This document shows positions 1 through 11,294 of a stretch of DNA of 64,000 nucleotides, in pieces (the stretch's first letter is position 1; each line of letters opens with the position of its first letter). Source of the DNA: Musa acuminata AAA Group (lineage: Eukaryota; Streptophyta; Magnoliopsida; Zingiberales; Musaceae). The translations under genes were made by a program, and so were the position numbers. The notes beneath the pieces were generated by a model that saw only the letters and a list, made by a program, of their open reading frames with translations, was not told the DNA's origin and ran no database searches. Location: positions 31,196,001 to 31,260,000 of the forward strand of contig NC_088342.1 in assembly GCF_036884655.1 (NCBI RefSeq). Direction: 5' to 3'.

Positions 1-487
1 CCGCAGCTGCCTCCCCTTCTCCTCTTCCTCTCTTCTTCCCTTTTCATTTCTCTTCTTCTTCCTTTCTTTCTTTTCTTTCCCAGCTGCACTGCTGCAGTCG
101 CGGCCTCAGCCATGGTCGCAGCCTCTTCTTCCTCCCCTGCTCATCTTCCTCTCCTTCTTCTCTTCCAACTGCAGCTGCCATCGCCGCAGCCGCAGCCCCT
201 TCTTCCCCTTCTCTTCTTCCTCTCCTTTCCTTCTTCCTTCCTCTTCCTCTTTCCCTGCCACAGCTGCAGCTGCCACAGCCGCAGCTACTTCTTTCCCTTC
301 TCCTCTTCCTTCTCCTTCCTTTCTTCTTCTTCTCTTCTTCTCCTTCCTCCTCTTCTTCTCCTCGACGAACAGCACCTCCTCTCGTCTATTTCCTCCTGCA
401 GGAAACAGAGGTGTCACCTCTTCACCCGCTTCTACTTCTTCTCTTCCTCTTCTTCTTCTTCTCCTTCTTCTCCTTCTTCTTCTCCTC
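1..487. repeat. Pyrimidine-rich low-complexity tract
   Basis: Almost continuous CTT, TCC and CTGCAG-type runs on the plus strand. Open frames on both strands here (Ser/Leu/Pro-rich on plus, Lys/Glu-rich on minus) are produced by base composition and match no domain I know. The tract is joined directly to an LTR scrap at 488, so it may belong to a variant retrotransposon leader or LTR. I see no gene. Confidence 0.7.
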
Positions 488-583
488 TTTTTGATTGTGA
501 TTCCATTTAATTCCGCTGCGTATTATGACCTACTAATATTTATTCGTATACAAAAGTTTAGTTTCACTTTATATCCCATCAGT
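488..583 (+). mobile_element. LTR 3'-end scrap, copia family A
   Basis: This stretch matches the last ~95 bases of the family A LTR seen at 11700-11791 (start TTGATTGTGATTCC, end ATATCCCATCA). No primer-binding site or gag follows. It begins at the same internal LTR point at which the 3' LTR of A1 breaks off near 22014. Confidence 0.7.
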
Positions 584-1315
584 GTGTAGGGAGATCAGTT
601 GGTTGTGTGCAGGTCACGCTTGCCACCGTTCTCCTCAAAGGCTAAATGGAGGTGACCGATAAAGGTATTACTAGAGAGCTCCTCTGCTAGAGGAAGAGTA
701 TAGAGGGAAGAGGTGGCAATAGATGTCGCCTCGTCTAGGCGATAAGAACCCACAATGAAAGCCACCTAGTCTAGGGAAGCTCCTAAATGGACTTCTGGTG
801 GCTGCCAAGGTGCTAGAGAAGACCAAAGGCAATAGCTAGGATTTCATGAATAAAGTGGCCACCATCAGTTGAATTCACCATGTGAACATCATTCGGCTTC
901 TAGGCTTCTACTATGATGGCACGCTCCAAGCTTTGATATACGAAACGTGTTGGCTGTAGGTTACAGCCCAAGATTTCAATAGCATCTCTTTGATTGGTGA
1001 GATCTTATTCACAAAAGGACAACAACATCTCTTTGACAGGCAAAGAGAGGTGGTGTAGCTGCTCATTGGAGTTAGTGCGACTGTGGTGGAGCTCGAGGAC
1101 TTTGGAGGTCGTATGATGGCTTCGCTGTCGGAGCTATGGCTTAAAACACTAGAGTGCGAGAATGCAACGGTGGAAAGGAGCGGTAGTGCAAGAACGCAGT
1201 TGTTAGTGGTGCTACACCTGAGCCTGATGGTGGATTTGACAGCAACTCCGGAGTTGAAGTCAATTGAGGAAGGAGCGGTAGTAAGTAAGGATAAACCTTG
1301 TTCTAAGACAGTAGT
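584..1315. other. Unassigned DNA around the kinase fragment
   Basis: Apart from the kinase fragment at 777-944 I recognise nothing here. An 82-codon open frame at 1083-1331 matches no known domain and runs into the primer-binding site of the adjoining LTR relic, so it is probably non-coding leader. Confidence 0.4.
777..944 (+). pseudogene. Receptor-like kinase fragment (LRK10-like type)
   Basis: One frame reads a piece of a protein kinase N-lobe. It has VAAKVLEK in the position of the VAIK lysine strand, then DFMNKVATI and IHHVNIIRLLGF (helix C and beta 4), then ALIYE before the hinge. This spacing resembles plant LRK10-like receptor kinases, which signal at the plasma membrane. Two stops interrupt it (TAG after GNS, TGA after ATIS). 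The glycine loop before it and the catalytic loop after it are not readable, so it is a dead fragment of about 55 codons. A minus-strand LTR end with its primer-binding site lies ~370 bases downstream, so the fragment may have been carried inside a retroelement. The family call rests on motif memory only. Confidence 0.6.
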
Positions 1316-1500
1316 GGCTCTAATACCATGACAAGTTGAATTATAATGATAAAAACATGTGTTAAATGGTTGAATACAATATCTTATTTATACATGTAGG
1401 AAGAGAGGATTTTCCTCAACTGTCTAATGAGATTTTCTCATATAGTTAAGGAAATCTTAACTATTATCAGTTATATTACTAAAAGGAGTAAATTATTATT
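1316..1500 (-). mobile_element. Minus-strand LTR end with iMet primer-binding site
   Basis: On the minus strand TGGTATTAGAGCC (1328 to 1316) is a near-perfect initiator-Met tRNA primer-binding site. It lies directly after an LTR end reading ...TTGTCA, which is plus-strand TGACAAG at 1329. The LTR-like DNA to the right resembles the short LTRs of element F at 42-44 kb. The far LTR boundary is unclear, so the end given is approximate. Confidence 0.5.
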
Positions 1501-1639
1501 ATTATTTATTAATGATTATTCTAGGAGATGTTGGGTGTATGAAGGCAAATGTGTTTTCAATATTTCAGACTTTTAAAGTGTAAGGAGTTTGAAGTTTTTT
1601 TTATAGACAAGAAGGCATTGAGAGGCAGTTTACAGTGCC

Positions 1640-3103
1640 ATAATAAAATAGTGTGGTGGAGTGGATGAATATGACCCTTTTGAGAACCAAAGTATTACTA
1701 GGTAGGTACTATGGGTGCGACTAAGTCATTTTGGATAGAAATAGTAAGAATTGTCTATTATGTTATTAATCGGTTTTCTTCGCGATTGAGTTGAAGAAAC
1801 CTATGGAGATATAGATTAGTAAGTTAGTTGATTATTCTTCCTCATATTTTTTATTGTCCCACATATGTAATATATAATACCAAGAAAGAACAAAGCTTGA
1901 TCATAAGTCTAGTAAATGTATATTTTTCGGCTATGCTGATGAAGTGAAGGGGTATTGCTGGTTGGACTCACTCAACCACAACATAATCATAAGTAGGAAT
2001 GTTATTTTTATAGAAGATCTAAAGAGTATATATATGATATCTCAATGATAGAAAGTTCAAAAACTATTGAAGCTCATGTGAAAGAGAATTCTTCTAAGTA
2101 GCATTGGAGCATAATGAACAAGTATCAATCCAATCTAAGAGAGTCTCATCGATTTGGTACAAAGGGTATGTTTTGGAGAGTAATGTTGCATACTGTCTTT
2201 TAACAAAGGATGAAGAGCCATCAATTTTTCAAGAGACTATATGTAGTCCAGATGCATCTCTATGGATGACAACAACATAAGAAGAAATTGAAGCTTTACA
2301 TAAAAATAGGACATGAAAACTTACACCACTACCACAAGGAAGAAAAGTTATAAAAAATAGATGAGTTTATAAAATCAAGAGAGATATCAATGATCAAGTG
2401 GAGTAATATCATGCACGACTAGTGGTGAAAGGATATGCTAAAGAAAAGTATTGATTTTAATAAAATATTTTCCCCTATTGTTCAACTTATTATAGTTCGA
2501 CTAGTTTTGACTTTATGTGCCATATTTGAATTATATATATAGTAATTAGATGTAAAATTTGCATTTCTTTATAGTGTACTTGAAGAAGAGATCTATATGC
2601 TCCAAACATAGGGTTTTGTTAGAAAAAAAAAAGAGAAAACTTAGTTTATAGGTTAAACAAATCTCTATATGATTTAAAGCAAGAATGAAATTGTTGGTAC
2701 AGAGATATGATTCCTTCATTGTTAGACTTGGATACAAAAGATTCCATTCAAACTATTGTGCTTATTACAAGAGATTTGATAATAATTTTTTTATCTTGCT
2801 ACTTCATGCTGATGATATGTTGGTGATAGATTTCAACAAAGATTGAATCAAAGAATTAAAGATATTACATTAAGTTATATATTGGAGGAACCTCAGATGT
2901 TATATTAAGTTATGGAGGATCAAATTTTACCATTAGAGGATACATTGGTTTTGATTTTGTAAGTGATATCGACAAAATAAAATTCATAATAAGTTATGTG
3001 TTTACAACTTGTTGGAGGAGCAATGAGTTGGATTTAAAAGTTGTAAACTATCGTGGCTATATCTACTATAAAAACAAAGTAGATGGTAGTTACACAAGCT
3101 TAT
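1640..3103 (+). pseudogene. Copia element D, integrase-RT-RNase H relic, left part
   Basis: A degraded copia pol. Integrase C-terminal motifs come first (VEWMN, YADEVKGYWL, ISRNVIFIEDL). Reverse transcriptase follows from ~2260 (ARLVVKGYAKE, FSPIVQL, LEEEIYM, LNKSLYDLK, then a ruined YVDD as MLMI). RNase H begins near 2880. Many stops and frameshifts rule out function. The RNase H reading stops at 3103, where element C is inserted, and resumes at 8540. No gag or protease is visible. It is the oldest layer of this nest. Confidence 0.8.
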
Positions 3104-3791
3104 TGTTGGGTCCAGCCCATATGTGGGCTTGGACAATTGGGTCTTTAGAGCCCAACTCATTAATTAAGAGTAATTGAGGGCAGCGAACTAGATAAAAAGG
3201 TGCGCACAGCGAGAGAAAAGAACAGTGACGACGCAGAGAGAAAAGAGAAGAATAGAGAGAGAAAGATTAGGATGTTGAGTTTTCTACTTGACGATTAGTG
3301 GCCAAACGTTATTAGTTTTGGCCCAAATTTTATACAAAGAATCTTTGCAACAAGCTCTAGAATCCTAATGTGTTGATTTGCAATTTACCCTCTCTGAAGT
3401 ATTTTTCTGCTATACCCACTTTGTGAGACCTAGAATTCTCTTTTGATAAGATCCATCCTATGAGATGATGATATGCTATTCTTGAGCTAAGATATATGTT
3501 CTTGATGTTATTATGATCCTCTGGTTATTCTAGAGAAGATTTACTGTAAACCTATTATCATTACTAATGATAGTGAAAGTTTAAGGTGGACTACAGTCCT
3601 ATGGTTTTTCCCGCATTGGGTTTTTCACATTAAAATTTGGTCTCACTGTGTGATTGATTTATTGCTTTATTGTTTATGTTGTTCTAGTTGATATTTATAT
3701 TTTGATATCAAGTTGGTATTTTGATAAGGAACTCATTTTGATACACAAGGAGGGAAAAGAATTATTCCAATTTAATAGGTTTTTCCCAACA
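3104..3791 (+). repeat. Element C 5' LTR
   Basis: It starts TGTTGGGTCCAGCCC and ends TTTTTCCCAACA. A degraded iMet primer-binding site, TGATATTAGAGT (3794-3805), follows. It matches the 3' LTR along its whole length, with indels. Confidence 0.85.
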
Positions 3792-3841
3792 AGTGATATT
3801 AGAGTAACAGGTTATTTGGTGCTAGTTTTTCTTGTGTGATT

Positions 3842-6800
3842 GAAATGGAGCAGTCAGATGGTATGATTAAATTGAACTCATCAAATTATTCCACTTGGAA
3901 GCATATAATGGTAGATCTGCTTTATTATAAAGATTTATATAAGCTCATCAAGGTTAAAGATAAACCTTCTACTATGGACGATGAAGAATGGGTTCAACAT
4001 AGAAAAGATATTATCTATATTAGAAGATGGATGGATATAAACTTGCATGAGCATATTTCAGATGAAACCAAAACTGATGTTGTTTGACAAAAGTTAGAAA
4101 ATCTCTTTGCGAAAAAGACAATGGGAAATAAAATTTCTCTCATCAGAAGACTTGTAAATTTGAAGTATAAAGATGGTGGTAATATTGTTGAGCACATAAG
4201 CCTATTTCAGAGTCTTGCAAACAAGTTGGTTGCTATGAAAATGAATATAGATGATGAGATGCAAGAATTATTATTTCTTAGCTCTTTACTAGAAAGTTGG
4301 GAAACGTATGTGGTGACAATTTGTAACTCCACACTAGAGGAGACTCTAACTATAGATATGGTTAAAGATAGTTTACTAAATAAAGATGCTAGAAGGAAAG
4401 AATAGGGTGAATCTTCTTTTGGTGCATTTGTTACTGAAAAACAAGAAAGACATAGAAGAAGTCATAGTAGAAATCCATATGGTTATAGAGGAGGATCCAA
4501 GTCTAAAAGAGATATCAAATGTTTCCACTGTAACAGACCAGGTCACACGAAGAAAGAGTGTAGGTTTTGGAAGCGAGAACAAAGTGAAATGAAGAAAAAT
4601 GAGAAAGAGACCAATACAGTTACTGATGAAGGTAATATCATTATTGTTTGTGATAACGGTTGTGTCAGTCTTGTAGCTCAGGATAGTAATTGGGTAATTG
4701 ACTCTAGTGCTTCATTTCATGTTACTTCTCATGGTGATTTCTTTAGATCTTACACTGTTGGTGATTTTGGTAATGTCAAAATGGAAAATAGTGGTACATC
4801 TAAGATTGTGGGTATTGGAGATATTTGCTTGGAGATCAGTATTGAGAACAAATTGATACTCAAATATGTAAGGCATATTCTAGATATTTGTCTTAACTTA
4901 ATATCTACACGCAGACTTGATGATGAGGGCTTTGCACATTATTTTGGTAAAAGCAAATGGAAACTCACTAAAGGTTCTCTAATTATGGTAAGAGGAAAGA
5001 AGCTTAACTCTTTTTATGTCATGGAAGGTAAGCTACACAAAGGAGAGATTAATACAATTCAAAAAGGTGAAAGTATAGATCTTTGGCACAAGAGACTTAG
5101 TAATATCAATGAGAAGGGACTTCAAACTCTTGCTAGAAAGCAGTTCTTACCAGAGTTGCAAGGTACATCTTTTAAATCTTGTGATCATTGCTTAGTTGGA
5201 AAAACACATAGAGTTGCATTTCATACATATTCATCATCTAGAAGATCAGATGTTATTGATTTAGTTCATACTAATGTTTATACTATGCAAGCTAGAACTC
5301 TTGGAGGTGCTCTTTATTTTGTTACTTTTATTGATGACTATTCTAGAAAAGTGTGGGCTTTTACTTTGAAATCTAAAAACTAGGTACTCGATGCTTTCAA
5401 GGAGTTTCATGTCAGTGTTGAAAGAGAAATTGGTAAAAAATTAGAGTGTATTCGATCAGATAATGGTGGTGAGTACAAGGGCCCTTTTGAGAATTATTGC
5501 AGATTTCATAGTATCAGACTTGAGAAAATAGTTCCTAAAACTTCTCAACAGAACGGTGTGGCAAAAAGGATGAATAGAACCATTGAAGAAAGGATTAGGT
5601 GTATGCTTTCTTACGCCAAGTTACCGAAGTTATTTTGGGGGGAGGCTATGAGAACTACAGTTGACCTCATAAATCTTTCTCCATTAGTTTCTCTGAAAGG
5701 TGATGTTCCAAAGAGAGTATGGAAAGGAAAATATATATCTTATAATCATTTGAGAGTCATTGGGTGTAAAGTATATATTCATATTCCCAAAGATGAAAGG
5801 TCCAAGCTTGATAGTAAGGCAAAAGCACGTATCTTCTTGGGATATGGTCATGAAGAGTTTGGGTACAGATTATAGGATCTAGTGAACAAGAAGATTATTA
5901 GAAGCAGAGATGTTGTATTTCTTGAAGACCAATTATTTGATGATGGTGATAATGTTAAGAAGACAAAAACCTCTGTTTATGTTCCTTAGAGTCTGGGTCC
6001 AGTTCCTTCACTTGTAGTTCATGATGATCATGGAGGAGATGAACAAGAAGATTGTGGTGAGAATGTAAGTGATGATACTCCTACAGTTAATGATGTTGAA
6101 CCAACTGAACAGGCACCTCCATCACCAGTCGAGATTCCATTGAGAAGATCCACCAAAGAGCGACAACCATCTACAAAATATACTTCACATGAGTATATTA
6201 TGCTTACTAATGGGGGAGAACCAGAAACTGACCAAGAAGCTATTCTTCATGAGCATAAGAATGAGTGGGTTAAAGCTATGCAAAAAAGAGATCCTTGCTT
6301 GAGAACCACACCTATAACTTGATAAAGTTGCATAAAGAGAAGAAAGCTCTTAAGAATAAATGGGTTTACAAATTGAAGTCTGAAAATAATAGCTCACAAC
6401 AATGATACAAGGCACGACTAGTTATGAAAGGATTCAGTTAGAAGAAAGGTATTTACTTTGAAGAAATATTTTCTCCTGTAATGAAAATGTCTTATATCCG
6501 AGTTGTTCTTGGTTTGACTGCCTACTTGAATTTAGAAGTTGAGCAACTTGATGTGAAAACAATATTTCTTCATGGTGACTTAAAAGAAGAAATTTATATA
6601 GAGCAACCAGAAGGTTTCAAAGTCAAGGGAAAAGAAAATCTGGTGTGTAAGCTTAGAAAAAGCTTATATAGACTCAAACAGGCACCTAAACAGTGGTACA
6701 AAAAATTTGATTCCTTTATGATGAGCCAAGGGTATGATAGAACCACATCTGATCATTATGTGTTTATGAAGAAATTTTCATATAATGATTTCATTATTCT

Positions 6801-7780
6801 CCTACTATATGTTGATGATATACTGATTGTTAGCCATGATACTAGTAAAATTGAAAAGCTTAAAAGAGAGCTAAGTAAGTCTTTTGTCATAAAAGACTTG
6901 GGATCGATAAAACAAATACTTGGCGTGAATATTCTTTATGATAGGAAGAAAAAAAAGATTTGGCTATCTCAGGAGATTTATATTGAAAAAGTTCTTGAAA
7001 GATTCAACATGAGTAAAGCCAAAGCAGTTTATTCTCCACTTGCAGGTCATTTCAAGCTTAGTTCGAAATAATGTACTACAAACGAGAAAGAAAAAGAAGA
7101 AATATCCAGAGTGCCTTACTCATCTACAGTAGGCAGTTTGATGCATGCTATGGTTTGTATTATGCCAGATATAGCTCATGTAGTTGGAGTTGTCAACTAA
7201 TTTCTCTCTAATTCTGAAAACGAACATTGGGCAATAGTGAAATTGATATTAAGATATCTAAGAGGTACTTCCATGTTATGTTTATATTTTGGCAATGATG
7301 AACTTGTGTTAGAAGGCTACATAGATGCAGACATGGTAAGTGATACTGATTCCAAGAAGTCCACTTCGGGGTTCTTGATGACATTTACAAGGGGAGCAGT
7401 TTCTTGACAATCAAAGTTACAGAATTGTATTGCTTTATCAACCACAAAAGCAGAATACATAGTAATTACTGAAGCCTGCAAGGAAGCTTTATGGATGAAA
7501 AAGTTTCTATAGGAATTAGGCTTGAAACATGAAGGATATATTGTTTACTATGATAGTCAAAGCATCATTCACCTCTCCAAGAATTCAACATACCATTCTA
7601 GATCGAAGCATATTGATGTGAGATATCACTGGATTCGTGATGTGCTTGAGATGAAAGAATTACAGTTGAAAAAAGTGCATACCAATGAGAATGGTTCAGA
7701 TATGTTAACAAAGTATTTGCCTAAGGAGAGGCTTGAAGCATGTAGGCGAAGAGCGGGCTTGGTACAGCCCATCATATGAG
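3842..7780 (+). pseudogene. Element C gag-pol polyprotein, broken
   Basis: Copia polyprotein in pieces. Gag starts MEQSDGMIKLNSSNYSTW and carries a complete CCHC knuckle (4520-4561, CFHCNRPGHTKKEC). The protease motif is decayed (DSSA for DTGA). Integrase has the RLSNI and CDHCLVGK zinc region, then SDNGGEY and a degraded GVAKRMNRT where the family has xxAERMNRT. RT (~6190-7060) has VEQLDVKT, YRLKQAPKQWY and an intact YVDD. RNase H (~7080-7780) ends with DMLTKYLPKE. In-frame stops occur at about 4086, 4403, 5381, 5873, 5987 and 7071, among others. The product would be a retrotransposition polyprotein; here it is a fossil. Confidence 0.85.
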
Positions 7781-7795
7781 CTGGAGGGAGAGAAT
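7776..7795 (+). other. Element C polypurine tract
   Basis: A purine-rich run, GAGCTGGAGGGAGAGAAT, lies directly before the TGTTAGG start of the 3' LTR. It is the expected primer site for plus-strand DNA synthesis. Confidence 0.65.
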
Positions 7796-8539
7796 TGTTA
7801 GGTCCAACCCATATGTAGGCTTGGACAATTGGGTCTTTTGAGCCCAACTCATTAATAAGAGTAATTGAGGGTAGCGAACTAGATAAAAAGGTGCGCACAG
7901 CGAGAGGAAAGAACAGTGACTGCATAGAGAGAGAAGAGAAGAACATAGAGAGAAAAAGGAGAGAGGGCAGCATGCGTGCGTGCAGAGAATGGCGGCAGCG
8001 CACAGCGAGAGAAGGAGAGAGAAAGATTAGAATTTTGAGTTTTTTGCTTGACGATCAGTGGCCAAACGTTATCAGTTTTGACCCAAATTATATGCAGAGA
8101 ATCCTTATAGCAAGCTCTACAATCCTAATGGTGTTGATCTGCAATTTACCCTCTCTGAAGTACTTTTCTACTATACCCATTTTGTGAGACCTAGAAAGAT
8201 CCATCCTATGAGATAATGATATGCTATTCTTGAGCCAAGATCTATGTTCTTGATGTTATTATGATCCTCTGGTTATTCTAGAGAAGATTTACTGTAAACC
8301 TGTTATTATTACTATTGATAGTGGAAGTTTAAGGTAGATTATGATCTCGTGATTTTTCTCGTATTGGGTTTTCCACGTTAAAATTTGGTCTCACTGTGTG
8401 ATTGATTTATTCCTCTATTATTTATGCTGTTGTAGTTGATATTTATATTTTGATATCAAGTTGATATTTTGATAAGAAATCCATTTTGATATACAAAGAG
8501 GGAAAATAATTATTCTGCTTTAATAGGTTTTTCCCCGCA
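7796..8539 (+). repeat. Element C 3' LTR
   Basis: It begins TGTTAGGTCCAACCC and ends about CCCCGCA. It is ~56 bases longer than the 5' copy and differs at many sites, which fits an old insertion. Open frames inside it are LTR sequence, not genes. Confidence 0.8.
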
Positions 8540-9390
8540 CTTAAAATGAAGCAATTTGGAATAGAAGGTTAATAGAGGAATTAAGGCATAAGTTGAAAAA
8601 TATTCCTTTATATGATGGCTAGAGTATCTTGGACATCGCAATGAATGGAGGGATGGTACTATGTATATGCAGAAGTTGGACACAACAGACAACCTAACAA
8701 ATGTTATGACAAAGCAAATCAGCACTGATAAGTTCATATAGAGCAAATCCTCTAATGACTGGTTGGAGATAAATGTAGAGAGAGAGATAGGATATGGAGT
8801 AGGCGAGAGGTTGTGTGAGGTTGGAACCTCCCTTGATCTCATTTGCTTGCGCATGGGAAGTAGCAATCCATGCAGTCTCATCTCCCCATTCATGGATGCA
8901 ACATCCCACACAAGGTGGCATAGATATGGTTTCTACAACCACTCTGGTACCTATATAATAGAGAGGAATATGGAGAAAGAATAAAAAAAGGAAAGAGGAA
9001 TAATCATTTGGTTCCTTCATTTCTCCTTTTATGAGTTTCTAATCCTCTATTTCTCCCACTACAAGAGAGGCTTTCTACTTGTATTTCTTCTAATAATACC
9101 TTCTAGCTTGCCTATTTGTGTTTTCCTTCACTAATTTTCCCACGTTATATCTCGGTGTCATTATTCCAACCGCTTGCCCACACCCAATTTTGGTTTTGTT
9201 CCTGTTTACCATAATAATTCTTTGGCGTCATGAGTATAATTTCTAGCGACACGACAAAATGTCATGAGTATAGTCAATCTCGGTGTCGTGATTGACTATT
9301 ATTAGATGGCCGTGATTCATGACATCTAATATTTGCTACTTGTTTAGCAGCAAAAACTACATTCCAAGATATATATATATATACAATTGA
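8540..9390 (+). mobile_element. Copia element D, RNase H tail and probable 3' LTR
   Basis: At 8545 the frame left at 3103 resumes: the helix after the RNase H acidic residues (EAIW...RLIEEL, degraded), then a tail with TTDNLTNVMTKQIS near 8675-8730. From ~8760 the DNA looks like a 3' LTR, with a TATA-like CTATATAATAG at 8951-8961. I could not find the matching 5' LTR, so the right boundary is uncertain. The stretch 9000-9390 holds no other recognisable feature. Confidence 0.6.
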
Positions 9391-9708
9391 TTAGCGATCT
9401 CTTCTTTCATGTAATGTGTGCGGCCATTTCCAGGGCTCACGAAAGGACCTGCAACTGCACAAAAATTGCTGAAGCAAATGTCTAAAGGCTCTCAAAATGG
9501 GGAGCTTTAAGCAATCAAAAGAAAGACAATGACGAGTACTTGTTTCATTCATGAAACTCCACATAAATATTGCAATGATAAAGAGAAAGCTTTTATTCCA
9601 TGCAGACGAATTCAAATGCATTGCAACGCCTGCATCCTAAGCTCTTCGAAAGATCATTAGTGTTCGGATCTTGTGTTGCAGCCATGGCCAGTGAGTGCCA
9701 CTGCTTCA

Positions 9709-10167
9709 TCAGCAATTTACTTGCAGACTCGCAGGAGACATCGCGAAGGCTCTGTCCCAGGCGTAGCGGAACTTGACGGACTGCGAACTGGGGATGCCCT
9801 TGCGGTCGTTGACGACATAGTCGGTGCCTTCACGCCGGAACAGCTTGGGGTCGACCACCATGGAGCTGGCGAAGCCCAAGCAGCGAAGGAACACGCTGGA
9901 GATGGTGCAGCTGCACACGTTCTTCACCTCCACTTCGAACACCGGGTCGTTGCCCACCTTCTCCCCTGTGTTGGTCTGCTGCGCCTGAATGCTGGACAGA
10001 TCGCATCCCTGGCCGTCCGCTGTCACCACAAACAACGATCAAAGCATGCGTTACGTTATCGGCGATCCGTCGATGCTTGTTGGAGGAGAGAGGCGAAGAA
10101 GGATACCTGTTGCAGAGATACGGAGCAGGAGTGCAGCAAAGAGGAGGAGCTTGACGACAGGAGCCAT
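9709..10167 (-). CDS. Small secreted TPD1-like protein, two exons
   Basis: Exon 1 (10167-10107) encodes MAPVVKLLLFAALLLRISAT, a short hydrophobic signal peptide. An 87-base intron (10106-10020) has a CAG/GTATCC donor and a GTGACAG acceptor. Exon 2 (10019-9709) completes a 123-residue protein ending SLQVNC. The mature part has the TPD1 / TPD1-like layout: a first Cys (26), PVFEVEVKNVCSC (Cys 56, 58), FLRC (67), DPKLFRR, VVND, and a final Cys (123). The cysteine I expect before VND is Tyr here. TPD1 is a secreted ligand of the EMS1 receptor kinase in anther cell fate; relatives have varied or unknown roles, so only secretion is safe to infer. A TATA box lies at 10215-10222. The reading frame is intact. 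Confidence 0.75.
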
Positions 10168-10214
10168 CGTAGCCGTCTCTGTTTTGAGAGGGTGAAAAGT
10201 CTTTTCCGAGTGAG

Positions 10215-10222
10215 TATATATA
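10215..10222 (-). promoter_or_regulatory. TATA box of the TPD1-like gene
   Basis: TATATATA lies ~48 bases upstream of the start codon on the minus strand, so the 5' UTR would be about 20 bases. The same block (CTTATATAGACAG) is kept upstream of the dead copy near 42180. Confidence 0.6.
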
Positions 10223-10275
10223 GACAGAACAAACAATAGGGTGTTGCTTTGATCACCGCTATTAGTTGTGTCAAA

Positions 10276-10980
10276 CTTACTGTGTTAAAGAGTATATCAT
10301 ATTTCTTTGATTCCCTTGATCGATGATTCTTACCATCCTCATGAGAAGATTAGATATTCCTAAAATCTTACCATACAAAAACACACAAAAAAAGATGCGA
10401 CATCCATTGATTTGTGTAAATCCCATAATTCATGGCTTTTATTTTATTGTTTTTCATCCTATTAATTTGGTTATGATGTACACAACAATGATATGAATAA
10501 AATACAAAGTCTCCTTTCTTCTTGAAACTCTATTTCATGGAATGAGAGCAAGATGTTGCTCAGTCCCCTCTTTCTTTCAAATCGCGGTCAAATGGTGATC
10601 AAAGTGTCAATTTTATTTCATCGTTCTATAAGCCATATGTTTCGCCTTTTGCATCTGCCTGTATCCAAGATTTTTTCTTTTTGATATGGCTCAAACACAA
10701 TTAGATGTTTCTTAATCATTTTCGTTATTTTTAATGGGTCTAACTACTCGTTGGACTTTGAAAGGGTCTGACACTATTTCATTGGTGACACGAAATTATC
10801 CGTTAATAATGATTTGAAATCCCAAAAAGCATTTGACGATTGTATTAAAGAGTGAGACAATAACAATCATTAGATTAGTTGCATCCATTAATATATCTTT
10901 TGACCATTTTGACATAACAAAAAAATCTTTGGGAGTTCTTATCTATTCATTATGCTTTAGCTTTAGAGGGATCTTGTTTC
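10276..10980. other. Upstream flank of the TPD1-like gene
   Basis: AT-rich DNA without a supported gene. The part 10505-10870 is recognisable again at 44812-45180, so it belongs to the segmental duplication. 10276-10504 has no counterpart that I can see. Confidence 0.6.
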
Positions 10981-10984
10981 AATA

Positions 10985-11280
10985 ATATTATATGAAATAG
11001 TCTGTGAGCTTTATTCTCAAATGGCATCTCTTTGGAATCAATATGCTTTGTCTAAATCTCGATGAGAATGTGAAAATGATGTTGCATTATTTGGGACACC
11101 GTGATAGATTAATATTAAATTAATTTTTAATGACTAGGAATGATGATTTTGATCTCGTTGGGGTCTCTTAGCTTTACCACAAACCACTTGCAAGTTTTAA
11201 TTCCCACTTTAGTGGCACTATGTTGTAGTGGCTCTATAAGGTCGCCTTCACAATTAATGTACCTCATATCATAATAAATT
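10985..11280 (+). pseudogene. Copia gag (UBN2-type) fragment
   Basis: Broken frames read EFYSQMASL, CENDVALF and ISLGSLSFTTNHLQVLIPTL, the helical middle of a copia gag. A homologous fragment on the opposite strand lies at 34870-35130. Stops and lost codons mark it as a fossil. It ends where the truncated LTR of A1 begins. Confidence 0.55.
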
Positions 11281-11294
11281 CTCTATAAAGTATC

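Larger units (their letters stand above)
3104..8539 (+). mobile_element. Copia LTR retrotransposon C, full length, degraded
   Basis: The 5' LTR (3104-3791, TGTTGGGTCC to CCCAACA) and 3' LTR (7796-8539) flank a gag-pol region. The flanks are CTTAT (3099-3103) and CTTAA (8540-8544), a target duplication with one mismatch. Between them lie a decayed primer-binding site, gag, protease, integrase, RT and RNase H in copia order, and a purine-rich tract before the 3' LTR. LTR lengths differ (688 and 744 bases) and several stops break the polyprotein, so it is old and inactive. Its proteins resemble the Tnt1/Tork lineage. Confidence 0.9.
9506..10275. repeat. Duplicated segment, copy 1 (TPD1-like gene and flanks)
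   Basis: This DNA aligns by eye with 36217-36330 joined to 41598-42236: 3' flank, gene, promoter with TATA box and a shared upstream stretch (GACAGAACAAACAATAGGGT). A further block upstream of the gene, 10505-10870, aligns with 44812-45180. Copy 2 differs by carrying the insertions A2 and F. Confidence 0.85.

Noticed and set aside
112..510. 132-codon Ser/Leu/Pro frame and its Lys/Glu-rich antisense frame
   Set aside because: Pyrimidine-rich low-complexity DNA keeps several frames open; no domain or splice context.
9673..10239. 188-codon plus-strand frame across the TPD1-like gene
   Set aside because: It is antisense to the gene. The minus strand has the signal peptide, splice sites and conserved motifs.
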